From an uncultured bacterium (lineage in GTDB: Bacteria > Bacteroidota > Ignavibacteria > Kapaibacteriales > UBA4661): a stretch of DNA of 54,931 bases. Numbering within the stretch: the stretch's first letter is position 1; every line of letters starts with the position of its first letter. The notes beneath the pieces are model-generated. The model saw nothing but the letters and a program-made list of their open reading frames with translations, had not been told where the DNA came from and made no database searches. The position numbers were made by a program, and so were the translations under genes. This document shows, piece after piece, positions 34,728-43,944 of this stretch. Where the stretch lies: NCBI GenBank assembly GCA_937899715.1, contig CALCNX010000005.1:1-54931 (forward strand), read 5' to 3'.

Positions 34728-37700
34728 TTATTCCTTTCCAAGCGCTTTGTCGAGGTCTGCTGCCGCTACGAGGTAATCGTACACCGCTTGAAAATAATTT
34801 GTTTTGGCTTGTGTGAGCGCTAAATCGGCATCGGAGACCTCAATTTGCCGAATGAGTCCTTGCGTGTACCGTTGGCGAACAGCTTTGTAGCTGCGCTCGG
34901 CTGCTTGCACCGTCCGCTCTTGTGCTGTGATGCGCTCTCGTGCTTCTTCCACGCTGGCAAGCCCCACACGTACTTCCGTGCCGACGAGATTTTTTGCAAA
35001 ATCAAACTGCTTCTCGGCTTGTAATTTTCCAAGTGTAGCTTGCTGAACCTTCGCATCGGTGCGGAAACCGGAGAAAATGGGTACGGCAACTTGAAAGCCG
35101 ACGTATGAACTGTTGGGGAACTGTTGTTTTGAAAAATCAAAATTGTCCGACTGCGAAATAATTTGATACTGCCCAAAAGCCGCAAGCGACGGCAGATGTG
35201 CAGCAGTGTTAGAGGCAATTTCAGCATCAGCGAGGTCTTTGCGGAGTGCCACCTGTTTTATATCGGAGCGCGAAGTAAGTGCCTGTTGAAGCGCTGTTTC
35301 ATAGGATGTATTCGTGGGGGCTTGCAAAGTGAGGGAAAGCGAATCAGCGAGTTCAAGCGTCTGCCCACTTTCTAAGCCAAGCGTCACTGCCAAGATTGCC
35401 CGTGCAATACGAATCCCATTCGCTACTTTTGTCAGCATGGGGCGCTGATTTTCCACGCCCACATACGCCCGCAAGGTGTCGGTCTCTGTTGCCAAGCCCT
35501 TTGCCGCAAGTGAGCGCACTTGAGCAAGCGTTTCTTCGCTCCGCATGATACTCTGCCGCAAGAGCCGTTCTTGCTCCTCAGCCATGAGAACGTCGTAGTA
35601 GGCTTTTTTGATGTCGCGCGATTTCTGGACGCGGGCGGCTGTAGTGGTTTCAGAAGTAAGTGTTTGTGCGATTTCGGACATTCGTACCGCATGGCGTAAG
35701 TCTTCCTGAATAATCGGCATATTCACGCTTCCGGAAATAGTGTATGAATTTGCCAAGCCTGCGCGAATTGCCTGCAACTGCCCTTCCACCGGAACTAAAC
35801 CTTTCACGGGGTCGAAGCCAAAGGATGGAAAAAAAAACACGGGCACAAGGATATTACGAACATATTGAAACGAAGCGCTCACCTGCGGCAAGAAACTACC
35901 ACGCGCTTCACGTACTTTTTGAGCCGCCTTGTCTTCTTCCAGTTGTGCAATAGCAAGTTCGGGGTTGTGCGATAACCCAATTTTTACCGCTTCCTGAAGC
36001 GAAAGTCGCTGCACTTTGGGGGGCAAAATTTGAGCAAACGTGCTTGTTGAAAAAATTCCTGTGCCTAGAATACTTACAAGCAAAATGAGCAAGAGGTTCT
36101 GAGAAGCAGGTAGTGTTGCAGAAGCCTTGCCGTTGCTTGTTTCTGCGATATGCTTATGCTCCTTGTGCGCTTCCGAAACTATGGCTTCCGCAGATTCTGC
36201 ATGACTATGAATGGGCAGATGTATTGACCGTGCTTTCGATGTAATTTTATTTGCTATGCGAAGCGTGAAAGAGCGTATATGCTCAACATCCACATAGACA
36301 GTCGGCACGACCAGCAGCGTCAAGAACATCGAACTTGTCAATCCGCCAATAAGCGCAACCGCCAGCCCTGACTTGAACTCGCCCCCTGCCCCGTCTGCCA
36401 ACGCAATGGGCAACATTCCTATCACCATTGCAATTGTTGTCATCACAATCGGGCGCAATCGTGTTCTTCCGGCATCCAAGAGTGCGGGAATTACATCCAG
36501 TCCTTCCGCACGGGCAGCATTGGTGCGGTCAACAAGCAAAATTGCATTTTTTGCCACCAAACCAATCATCATAATAATTCCCAAAATGGAGAAGATATTG
36601 AGCGACTTCATTGCTAACGCCAAAGCCAGTAAAGCGCCTACCATAGCGACCGGAATGGAAAAAAGTACCACAAACGGATACACCCACGAGTTGTACAGCG
36701 CGACCATAAGCAGATATACAAACAAAATCGCGGCAAGGAGCGCTAAACCGAGACTTCCGAAAGCATCGCCTTGATTTTCCAAATCACCCAAATAATCTAC
36801 TTTTACGCCTGTGGGAAGTCGTGCAGCCTTGATTTTGGCTTGTAATTCTTCGCCCATCGTGCCACTTGGGCGACCAACGGCTTTGGAATAGACAATTACT
36901 GAAGCATTGCGATTGCGACGGTCAAGCTGCGACGGCGCTAGTGATTGCTCAACTCGTGCGAACTGCTGCAACTCCACACGCTGCCCTGCCATGTTGGTAA
37001 AGGTCAGATTTTTCAATCGTTCGGTGCGTGAGCGGTCAGCAGCATCCAGTCTGATGCGCACAGGATACTCCACCGAGGAACCTTGTGCCCCCGCGAGTCG
37101 TATTTTGGTGTCGTCGTTGCCGGCTAGTGCTGTCCGAACCGAAAAGCCAACTTCTTCCAACGATAAACCATACCGTGCCATTTCCTCGCGGTCAATGTCT
37201 ATACGGGTTTCGGGTTTGCCTTCTTCGAGTGATAAGCGCACGTCGGCAGAACCGTTAATGGTAGTTAGAATATCAGCAATGATGCGCCCTGCGGCAGTTG
37301 CCGAATCACGATTTGCGCCAAAAACAAGAACTTGAATGGGAGAATCGTCTGCCTGCCCGAACAAACCAATCGGGGCGACACGTGCCTTTACACCCGGAAT
37401 TTCTTGCGCCAATTTTTTCATGCGCATTGAGATTTGCTGCGCCTCCTGCTCCGGTTTTGTACGTTGTGCTTTGGGTGTGAGCGAAACATCAATGTAGGCA
37501 TTATTGCTGGAGAATTGAGCCTCGAAACCGCTTGATGACGAACCAACGCTGGTGAAGAGCTTGCGCACCTCCGGCATGGCAGCATATTTTTTCTCAATTT
37601 CACGCACTATACGGTTTGTCTCATCAAATGGTGTTCCGGGTGGAAGCGTTATAGAAACAGACAGTTCGCCCTTGTCGGACGAAGAAATAAATTCCGAGCC

Positions 37701-39365
37701 AATAAAACCAAGCGCAGGCAGCATAAACGAGCCTATCAAAAGCGCAAAAGCACTTAGGGCAACGACAATACGATGCTTGAGCGACCATGCCAGAACCCCT
37801 GCGTACCAGTCCGTTAGCATCGTAAACCCTCGCTCAAACAAAAGTCCAAAACTTCCCATGAGCGTACCGCGCGTCAGGTGTTCCAAGCGTGAGAAGCGTG
37901 AAGCGAGCATTGGCGTAAGCGTGAAGGAAACAAAAAGGCTTAGAAGTGTGGAAATAACAACCACGAGCGCAAATTGCCGCATAATATCGCCAATCAAACC
38001 CGATACAAGCGAAAGCGGCAGAAAGACAACTACATCCACAAGCGTTATCGCAAGTGCCGAGAAGCCAATATCCATGCGTCCTTTGAGTGCTGCAGCACGT
38101 GGTTCCACTCCGCGCTCAAGTTGCTGATAAATACTTTCCAGTACCACAATCGAATCGTCAACAAGAATGCCCACCACGAGCGACATTGCCAGAAGCGTCA
38201 TCAAGTTCAGCGAAAAATTGAAAATGTACATAGCAATAAATGTGCTGACGAGCGAGGCAGGAATCGAAAGCATGACAATCAAGGAATTACGCCACGAGTG
38301 GAGGAACAAAAGCATGACCAGTGCTACCAAAAAGACTGCAATTTGGAGGTCATGCACGACGGCATTGGCAGCTTCCAGCGTAAACTCCGACGCATCTTGG
38401 GCAATGGAAAAGGTCATTGCAGGCTGTTCGGAACGTAACTTCTCAATTTCGGCGCGGACAAGTTCGCTCACCGCGACTGTATTTGCGTCGCTCTGTTTTT
38501 GAATGAGCACCCCGACAGCATCCATGCCGTTCAACCGTGAAAGTGTTTCCACGTCTCGTGCGCCGTCGCTCACTTCTGCTACATCGCTGAGTTTGACAAT
38601 GCTCGGTGCAGCGCCATTTTGCTGCGGTGTGGCAAGAATGACCAAATTTTTCAAATCCTCTACATTCTCAAATTTTCCTTGAACGCGAACGCCAAACTGC
38701 GCGTCTTTGTCGTTCACTCTGCCCGCAGGAACATCCAGATTTGCGCGGCGAATTGCCTCTGAGACTTGTATGATAGACAAGTTGTAAGCACGAAGTTTGT
38801 CCGCATTAATGTTCACATTGATTTCGCGCTCGGACAAGCCAACAAGCGAAACCTGCGAGACACCTTTGATTTGTGCTAAGCGAGGTTTTATCTGGTCTTT
38901 GAGTAATTGAGCAAAATCGCGCGGCGGCATGGCACTGGTTACTGCCATACGAATCACGGGAATCGCGTCCAATTGAAACTTGAGCACGGCAGGGCGTTTG
39001 ACACCTGTGGGAAGGTCGGTAATTTCGTTGATTTTGCGCTGTACGTCCTGCGTGGCAAGGTCGGCATTCGCGCTCTGCTGAAACTCTACAAAGACTGTGG
39101 AGACGTTTTCACTACTGGTGGAGAACACACGCTTGAGTTTTTCCGCGCCCGCAACTGCCTCTTCGATTTTTTTTGTTACGGCGTTCTCTACTTCGCTTGG
39201 ATTCGCACCCGGATAGACCGTTACGACCGTTACAAACGGCGATGACATTTTTGGCAAAAGTTCATAGGAAAGCTGATTGTAACTAAAAATACCGAGTACG
39301 CCCAGCACCAGAAAAATCACGACTATCAAAATTGGTCGCTTGATAGAAAGTTCAGTTATGCTCAT
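34728..39365 (-). CDS. RND efflux pump fused to a TolC-type outer-membrane factor
   Basis: I start at ATG 39365 (1545 residues); the frame extends to 39443, but the added 26 residues precede a typical RND opening, MSITELSIKRPILIVVIF. Residues 1 to about 1045 form a full HAE-type inner-membrane pump. Asp403-Asp404 in GILVDDSIVVLES and Lys in IGLVAKNAILLVD are the proton-relay residues. A His- and Glu-rich linker follows, then a hydrophobic stretch ending STSTFAQ at about residues 1086-1111 that looks like an internal signal peptide. From about 1112 to the end (434 residues) the protein is a TolC-family outer-membrane factor with two repeats of long helices (LSLQEAVKIGLSHNPELAIA). The two normally separate subunits are thus in one chain, probably cut at the internal site. 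Confidence 0.92.
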   Translation of the reverse strand: MSITELSIKRPILIVVIFLVLGVLGIFSYNQLSYELLPKMSSPFVTVVTVYPGANPSEVENAVTKKIEEAVAGAEKLKRVFSTSSENVSTVFVEFQQSANADLATQDVQRKINEITDLPTGVKRPAVLKFQLDAIPVIRMAVTSAMPPRDFAQLLKDQIKPRLAQIKGVSQVSLVGLSEREINVNINADKLRAYNLSIIQVSEAIRRANLDVPAGRVNDKDAQFGVRVQGKFENVEDLKNLVILATPQQNGAAPSIVKLSDVAEVSDGARDVETLSRLNGMDAVGVLIQKQSDANTVAVSELVRAEIEKLRSEQPAMTFSIAQDASEFTLEAANAVVHDLQIAVFLVALVMLLFLHSWRNSLIVMLSIPASLVSTFIAMYIFNFSLNLMTLLAMSLVVGILVDDSIVVLESIYQQLERGVEPRAAALKGRMDIGFSALAITLVDVVVFLPLSLVSGLIGDIMRQFALVVVISTLLSLFVSFTLTPMLASRFSRLEHLTRGTLMGSFGLLFERGFTMLTDWYAGVLAWSLKHRIVVALSAFALLIGSFMLPALGFIGSEFISSSDKGELSVSITLPPGTPFDETNRIVREIEKKYAAMPEVRKLFTSVGSSSSGFEAQFSSNNAYIDVSLTPKAQRTKPEQEAQQISMRMKKLAQEIPGVKARVAPIGLFGQADDSPIQVLVFGANRDSATAAGRIIADILTTINGSADVRLSLEEGKPETRIDIDREEMARYGLSLEEVGFSVRTALAGNDDTKIRLAGAQGSSVEYPVRIRLDAADRSRTERLKNLTFTNMAGQRVELQQFARVEQSLAPSQLDRRNRNASVIVYSKAVGRPSGTMGEELQAKIKAARLPTGVKVDYLGDLENQGDAFGSLGLALLAAILFVYLLMVALYNSWVYPFVVLFSIPVAMVGALLALALAMKSLNIFSILGIIMMIGLVAKNAILLVDRTNAARAEGLDVIPALLDAGRTRLRPIVMTTIAMVIGMLPIALADGAGGEFKSGLAVALIGGLTSSMFLTLLVVPTVYVDVEHIRSFTLRIANKITSKARSIHLPIHSHAESAEAIVSEAHKEHKHIAETSNGKASATLPASQNLLLILLVSILGTGIFSTSTFAQILPPKVQRLSLQEAVKIGLSHNPELAIAQLEEDKAAQKVREARGSFLPQVSASFQYVRNILVPVFFFPSFGFDPVKGLVPVEGQLQAIRAGLANSYTISGSVNMPIIQEDLRHAVRMSEIAQTLTSETTTAARVQKSRDIKKAYYDVLMAEEQERLLRQSIMRSEETLAQVRSLAAKGLATETDTLRAYVGVENQRPMLTKVANGIRIARAILAVTLGLESGQTLELADSLSLTLQAPTNTSYETALQQALTSRSDIKQVALRKDLADAEIASNTAAHLPSLAAFGQYQIISQSDNFDFSKQQFPNSSYVGFQVAVPIFSGFRTDAKVQQATLGKLQAEKQFDFAKNLVGTEVRVGLASVEEARERITAQERTVQAAERSYKAVRQRYTQGLIRQIEVSDADLALTQAKTNYFQAVYDYLVAAADLDKALGKE

Positions 39366-39458
39366 AGTGGCTTGAAATGGAAGGTTTGGTGGTGTTTTGT
39401 TGCAAATTGTTATAATGGGAATCAGGTCTGCAGTAGATTCCATTTTCAGCGAGTAGCA

Positions 39459-40532
39459 TTAGCTAATTTGATGTATATTACTCTTTCTTTCTCGTATCAA
39501 CTGGACAAATTTCTCCGCATTATCAATCGTGCAGCCAATCATTTCTGAATGTAGTTTTATCCCGTAGAGTCCTCGTATTTCCTGCTTTGCAGAGAATTCT
39601 ATGAGTACAGTGGGTGCGCCGAAAGGAGTGATTCGTTTCATTTTTCGTACTGTTTCCTCGTCCAGTCTTTTCGGGGCAAGCCTCACATCACGAATTTGGG
39701 TTAAGGGAACTTCTGCCGACCACCGAGTACCTGTGCGAATGAGTAAACGTGAACCTTCCAGAACAATGGGGCGCTTGAGAATAGCACGATAATCCGAAAC
39801 GAGAAAGAGAAGCGTGTATGCGCTTACTGCCGTCAGGAGTAGCGCTGCCGTCGAGCTCCAAAACATTCCTACCAAAATATGAACCCCCACTGCTTCCACA
39901 AGGCAGACCGTCAGCAGCGAAAAGAAAATTGCCGTATAGCCGGATGCTTTGTAGGTCGAAAATGAATGTCCATTGATGCGAGGTTCTTCCGAGACCTCTT
40001 CCTCAGCACGCCAATAGAAGGCATAGCGCGGCATTGCTATTTCTGTGGCAAGGATATTCAAAGCGGTACTTTCACTGCCACCATTCAACACGAATGCAAG
40101 ACTCTCGCGCAGATTCTGCACAAAATCAAATCGCTGCAAGTGTAAGCGACGATATTCGCGGAGAATATGACGAATCTTAACAACACCAACGACAATAAGA
40201 GCCAGTTCAAGCCCGACACCAAGATACTCAACGTATGCAATTGAGCCGTGATAGGAGGTCGGGATGATAAATCGTGCGGCAAGAATGGATGCAATACCGA
40301 CAGGAACAATCGTTATCAAATCTATTTTGCGGGGACGTGCTACCAAAAGCCAGTAAAGAAGCGGGATGCCTAAACAAATATCCGCAAGAATGGCAAGTGA
40401 AATCATAGTGCCATTGCGCTGAAATGCTTGTGTCTGGGTTATCCATATCTCTGCGCACAGCACGAGAAGAGAGAATACGCCAAACAATACTAATTTGGAG
40501 TTTTTATTGCGGGTAGTGGCTAAAGTCATCAT
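39459..40532 (-). CDS. Multi-TM protein with C-terminal PH-like domain, unknown function
   Basis: The 357-residue protein was not recognised. It has membrane helices at about 14-32, 43-63, 72-88 and 98-117, and one or two more at about 202-250. The last 100 residues (from about 255) are beta-rich and resemble a bacterial PH-like domain (GSRLLIRTGTRWSAEVPLTQ, then IRDVRLAPKR). It sits between the flavodoxin-fold oxidoreductase and the pump on the same strand, 93 bases before the pump, and belongs to the efflux cluster by position. Its role there is unknown. Confidence 0.75.
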   Translation of the reverse strand: MMTLATTRNKNSKLVLFGVFSLLVLCAEIWITQTQAFQRNGTMISLAILADICLGIPLLYWLLVARPRKIDLITIVPVGIASILAARFIIPTSYHGSIAYVEYLGVGLELALIVVGVVKIRHILREYRRLHLQRFDFVQNLRESLAFVLNGGSESTALNILATEIAMPRYAFYWRAEEEVSEEPRINGHSFSTYKASGYTAIFFSLLTVCLVEAVGVHILVGMFWSSTAALLLTAVSAYTLLFLVSDYRAILKRPIVLEGSRLLIRTGTRWSAEVPLTQIRDVRLAPKRLDEETVRKMKRITPFGAPTVLIEFSAKQEIRGLYGIKLHSEMIGCTIDNAEKFVQLIRERKSNIHQIS

Positions 40533-40559
40533 AGCAAGGTACCTTGTTTTACGGATGGA

Positions 40560-41138
40560 TTATTTTTGCTTTTTCCCAAGGAGGGTCGTTTTTTCCAGCC
40601 ACTTGTTTCTAAATTCTGCTGTTGAGTTTCGTATCGGGGCAATATAGGTTGTTCGGGTAGTTTTTATTCCGCAAAAATCTAAAATCATTGTACGCATGGT
40701 CTTCATGCCGCTTTCTCGCAGAAGCCATTTGTAATACCAAACAGGATAATCCATCGTGCACATAATATGCGCCGTTTTGCCAGTTAATAACTTGTCCCAA
40801 AGAGCAGAATTTTCTCGATATCGAAATGCAAATCCGGGTAAAAACAAGCGGTCAAAAAATCCCTTCATAACAGCAGGCATAAAGCCCCACCACAGAGGAT
40901 AAATGAAAACAATGTGCTCTGCCCTCTTGATTTTTTCCCATGCGTCCAGTAAATCCGGCTCCAACTCGGTTCGTTTACTGTAACCAAATTGTAGGTTGGG
41001 GTTAAAGTTCAACTCAGAAATAACAATTTCCTCAATGAGCGCTCCCGAACTCAGCGCACCTTGTTTGTACGCATCCGCCAAAGCAAAATTGAAGCTGTTT
41101 TTGTCGGGATGTCCGAGTACGAGTAATATTTTTTTCAT
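40560..41138 (-). CDS. Flavodoxin-fold NAD(P)H oxidoreductase (NQO/KefF-like)
   Basis: The 192-residue protein has the flavodoxin-like fold of NAD(P)H:quinone oxidoreductases: a first strand with KKILLVLGHPDKNSFN for the FMN phosphate, and YPLWWGFMPAVMKGFFDRLF (about residues 80-99) with the Trp-rich loop over the flavin. Such enzymes reduce quinones or nitro and azo compounds by two electrons. It is encoded within the efflux cluster, 27 bases before the next gene, so it may detoxify the same compounds that the pump expels. Confidence 0.9.
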   Translation of the reverse strand: MKKILLVLGHPDKNSFNFALADAYKQGALSSGALIEEIVISELNFNPNLQFGYSKRTELEPDLLDAWEKIKRAEHIVFIYPLWWGFMPAVMKGFFDRLFLPGFAFRYRENSALWDKLLTGKTAHIMCTMDYPVWYYKWLLRESGMKTMRTMILDFCGIKTTRTTYIAPIRNSTAEFRNKWLEKTTLLGKKQK

Positions 41139-41209
41139 AATTTTCTGCGGTAGAAATTTTCGCCAATTAAAGGTCGGTTTATTGTGCGCGAAAACAAGCT
41201 GTTGCCCGA

Positions 41210-41731
41210 TTATTTCTCGTGCCTACGTGCCGCCAGAACAGTATTGACCTTGTGAATAAACACCCAATGCCATATCCAAAGTATAACTCCAAGTGCTCCA
41301 GCAAGTTGACCGACAATGTTGGGAATGAAGGACATAATTTGTGCAATAGCCCAGCCAATTCCGGTTATCATACCAAAATCGCGGTCTCTGCAAAAATCGG
41401 GATTCGTTTCTGCTTCCCGTTCTAATGAACGTGAGATATTGATGACAATAAAAAAATCCTCAATGAAATTATAGGGTAGCAAAAACATAAACCATACCGA
41501 GCGCGGTGATGCTTTTCTGTTTTGGGGCTGTACCAGCTCCAGCGTTGTTTGCAGAGCTTTGCAGTATAATCCGATAGCGGTAAAGAACACGACTATCAAT
41601 ACTGCACTTGGGAAGATCCCAAATTCAAGAATCGGCTCCAAGACACCTGATTTTGCGGTATTTCCCCAATAAGGATATATCCCGGCAATCAGAACTATAA
41701 GCGATAAGGAGGCTTTAATGACGATGCTCAT
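41210..41731 (-). CDS. Small multi-TM protein of unknown function
   Basis: The 173-residue protein has four hydrophobic stretches (about 5-25, 42-62, 80-100 and 120-160). The third and fourth are rich in Phe and Trp (VWFMFLLPYNFIEDFFIVIN). No family was recognised with certainty. It lies between the adaptor and the oxidoreductase on the same strand, with gaps of about 70 bases on each side, which fits membership of the efflux transcription unit. Confidence 0.7.
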   Translation of the reverse strand: MSIVIKASLSLIVLIAGIYPYWGNTAKSGVLEPILEFGIFPSAVLIVVFFTAIGLYCKALQTTLELVQPQNRKASPRSVWFMFLLPYNFIEDFFIVINISRSLEREAETNPDFCRDRDFGMITGIGWAIAQIMSFIPNIVGQLAGALGVILWIWHWVFIHKVNTVLAARRHEK

Positions 41732-41800
41732 TTGGTACTTGTGTGATAAACGTGAGAGAACTTCTGCTGATGCAAAAAGGCTTGAAAGGTAGAAGTAGTC

Positions 41801-42880
41801 TTATTTCTCAACGGCAGTCCGTTCTTGTACAATCACTTCCCCGTCACTTCGTGCATTATTTTGTCCACTCACCACCAATCGCTCGCCCCGTTGCAAGCCG
41901 CTCAAAACCTCGATGTTCGTGCCGCGTTCTGCGCCCAAGACAATACTTTTCAATTTGGCAATCGTCTTTCCATTTTCAGTTTCAACCACATAAACGCTTG
42001 GAGCTTTGACGCTGCCAACGATTGCCAAACGAGGAATCATCAGCGCTTGGCGTTCCTCGTTGGTGCGGCGGCTCAGTTTGGCGCTCATTCCTACGTTGAG
42101 CGGATGGGCGTTGGTATTGCTCAGCGTAACCTCAATGGGATAATTATGCGAGACATCCCCTTTTATGCTGATGAAAGAGACCGTGCCCGTAAATTTCACA
42201 TCAGGATAAATGTCTGCTTTGACGCTCACTTTATCACCCACACGCAGCTTCAATACTTCCTGTTCCGGCATATTGGCACGAAGTTTGACCATTGACACGT
42301 CCACTATTGTTGCCACTGGTGCGCCGGGCACGAGCATCATACCCATGCTCGCAGGGCGCTCCACGACTGTTCCCGCTATCGGTGAGGTAATCCGAGCATC
42401 GTGTAATTGGCGCTCTGCGGCAATAAACTGCGCTCTCGCATTTTGAACGTTTAGTTCTGCTCCTTCCACCTCCGCTTCTGAGGCATTGTTTTCCTTGCGG
42501 AGTTGTGTGAGGCGCTCCAAATCACGTTTTGCTTTGTCGAAACTGGATTTTGCGACGAGATACGCGGAGTATTTCAGAACAGTATCCACTTTCACAAGTG
42601 CCGAACCGGAACCCACACGGTCGCCCAGCTTTGCGTACACCGCAATAATCCGCCCTTGCGTCTCCGAGATAACCGAGACTTCATTTTGTGCTGCTATGGT
42701 GCCGCTTACTTCCAGATTTTCAGAAATGTTTTGTACATCGGCAATTTGTGTTGTCACTGTTGGAATAAGCACAATCGGCTGGCTGGCTTTCGCTTCCATA
42801 GAGGCTTTATTGCGCAGAAGCAGAAAAACGATGCCGCCCAAAAACAGTGCAGCAATAATGATATTTCGAGCAATTCTCAT
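41801..42880 (-). CDS. RND periplasmic adaptor (membrane-fusion protein, AcrA/HlyD type)
   Basis: ATG 42880 gives 359 residues; a TTG nine bases upstream is less likely. An N-terminal membrane anchor (about 5-23) is followed by the barrel-sandwich/lipoyl half-motif QNEVSVISETQGRIIAVYAK, a helical hairpin (KRDLERLTQLRKENNASEAE), the second lipoyl half (ARITSPIAGTVVERPAS) and a beta-barrel plus membrane-proximal domain. It would bridge the inner-membrane pump and the outer-membrane factor. Here it is encoded three genes away from the pump instead of directly before it. It is the first gene of the cluster and has a TATTTTTG promoter element 55 bases upstream. Confidence 0.94.
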   Translation of the reverse strand: MRIARNIIIAALFLGGIVFLLLRNKASMEAKASQPIVLIPTVTTQIADVQNISENLEVSGTIAAQNEVSVISETQGRIIAVYAKLGDRVGSGSALVKVDTVLKYSAYLVAKSSFDKAKRDLERLTQLRKENNASEAEVEGAELNVQNARAQFIAAERQLHDARITSPIAGTVVERPASMGMMLVPGAPVATIVDVSMVKLRANMPEQEVLKLRVGDKVSVKADIYPDVKFTGTVSFISIKGDVSHNYPIEVTLSNTNAHPLNVGMSAKLSRRTNEERQALMIPRLAIVGSVKAPSVYVVETENGKTIAKLKSIVLGAERGTNIEVLSGLQRGERLVVSGQNNARSDGEVIVQERTAVEK

Positions 42881-42934
42881 TGTGGTCAATCGGAATTAGT
42901 GAACGTGCTTTATGAAATGAATGTAACTATGGAA

Positions 42935-42942
42935 CAAAAATA
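42935..42942 (-). promoter_or_regulatory. Candidate -7 element (TATTTTTG) of the efflux cluster
   Basis: Read on the minus strand, TATTTTTG fits TAnnTTTG and lies 55 bases before the ATG of the adaptor gene. The -33 element is weak. Confidence 0.4.
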
Positions 42943-43068
42943 CGGCAAAAAACTAAGGAATGTTGCGTGGGTGCTACCGAAGTGCAGAAGAAGCAGGTCG
43001 AAGTGTCAAATTTAGATACCGACGGACACGGTGAGGCGCTGCGAGCATTGTTTCTTCATAAAGTTGTG

Positions 43069-43076
43069 TATATTTG
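43069..43076 (+). promoter_or_regulatory. Candidate -7 element (TATATTTG) of the DNA glycosylase gene
   Basis: TATATTTG is an exact match to TAnnTTTG, 33 bases before the ATG at 43109. TTGTTT about 16-21 bases upstream could serve as the -33 element. It also argues against the longer GTG start at 43031. Confidence 0.5.
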
Positions 43077-43108
43077 CTTCCCCGACACACTCACCAATCA
43101 AGTACCAG

Positions 43109-43729
43109 ATGGCAAAAACTCTCAAACCACTTTTTATCGAGGCAGAAAAGCATTTAGGCAATGCCGACCCTGTGATGAAACGTCTCATTGCCGAGCGTGG
43201 GCATTGCACCTTGAAGCCGCACAAAGACACGTTCTACGTGCTGTGTGATTCTATCATTTCGCAACAGCTTTCAGTAAAAGCAAGTGCGACTATTCTCAAA
43301 CGCTTCTGCAATCTTTTTCCGCAGGATATTCCCACGCCGGAACTTGTGCTGAAATTCAACGATGAAGATATTCGCGCTGTCGGATGCTCCAATGCAAAAG
43401 TACGCTACCTCAAAGATTTATCAGAAAAATTTCTGGACGGGACTCTCAAGCCAAAGCAGTTTTCCCGCATGGAGGATGAAGAACTCATCAAAGCGCTCAC
43501 AGCAGTCAAAGGAATTGGACGCTGGACGGCGGAAATGTATCTTATTTTCTCGCTCAACCGACTGAATGTGATGGCGGTGGATGACTTGGGATTACGCAAA
43601 GCAATGATGCAGTTATATGAACTTCCCGAAATGCCCAAGCCAGCACAAATGCTGGCGATTGCGGAGCAATGGCAACCGTACAGAAGTATTGCGTCATGGT
43701 ATTTGTGGCGCTCGCTGGATAACAGTTGA
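43109..43729 (+). CDS. DNA-3-methyladenine glycosylase, AlkA/HhH-GPD family
   Basis: I start at ATG 43109 (206 residues); the frame runs upstream to a GTG at 43031, but the extra residues do not look like protein and overlap the likely promoter. The helix-hairpin-helix is at about 130-150 (ALTAVKGIGRWTAEMYLIF) and is followed by the Asp pair 158-159 in VMAVDDLGLRKAM, where AlkA-type enzymes keep the catalytic Asp. It excises alkylated bases such as 3-methyladenine in base-excision repair. It lacks the extra N-terminal domain of E. coli AlkA, as is usual for the short bacterial and yeast Mag-like forms. It is a single gene with its own terminator. Confidence 0.93.
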   Translation: MAKTLKPLFIEAEKHLGNADPVMKRLIAERGHCTLKPHKDTFYVLCDSIISQQLSVKASATILKRFCNLFPQDIPTPELVLKFNDEDIRAVGCSNAKVRYLKDLSEKFLDGTLKPKQFSRMEDEELIKALTAVKGIGRWTAEMYLIFSLNRLNVMAVDDLGLRKAMMQLYELPEMPKPAQMLAIAEQWQPYRSIASWYLWRSLDNS

Positions 43730-43747
43730 TAAATTTTGAAAATGTAA

Positions 43748-43787
43748 AAGCCGCTTTCAGACAAGTCAAAAAGCGGCTTCTTCTTTA
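43748..43787 (+). terminator. Intrinsic terminator of the DNA glycosylase gene
   Basis: AAGCCGCTTT (43748-43757) pairs with AAAGCGGCTT (43770-43779) over a 12-base loop, with a T-rich tract to about 43787. Confidence 0.85.
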
Positions 43788-43804
43788 TCCCGCAATGCAG
43801 GGGA

Positions 43805-43934
43805 TGTGTTTACAGATTCAATGTCGAAATTCCCTTGTAAACTGTTCTGTATCTTGCTTCCCCCTTGACAAAGGGGGATTGAGGGGGATTCCCTCAAGAC
43901 GCATCAAATCTTGTATTCGAGAGTTTGTAAACAC
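43805..43934. repeat. Small hairpin-containing element with inverted ends
   Basis: GTGTTTACA at 43805-43813 is the exact complement of TGTAAACAC at 43926-43934. Inside are another TGTAAAC (about 43835-43841) and a GC-rich hairpin, CCCCCTTgacaAAGGGGG (43860-43877), followed by ATTGAGGGGGATT. Sequences with this G-run pattern occur as dispersed repeats in many bacterial genomes. It could be a small non-coding mobile element (MITE- or REP-like); there is no gene in it. Confidence 0.4.
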
Positions 43935-43944
43935 GACCTAAACA

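Noticed and set aside
43031..43108. Longer N-terminus of the DNA glycosylase from GTG 43031
   Set aside because: The extra 26 residues have no family likeness and cover an exact TAnnTTTG promoter element.
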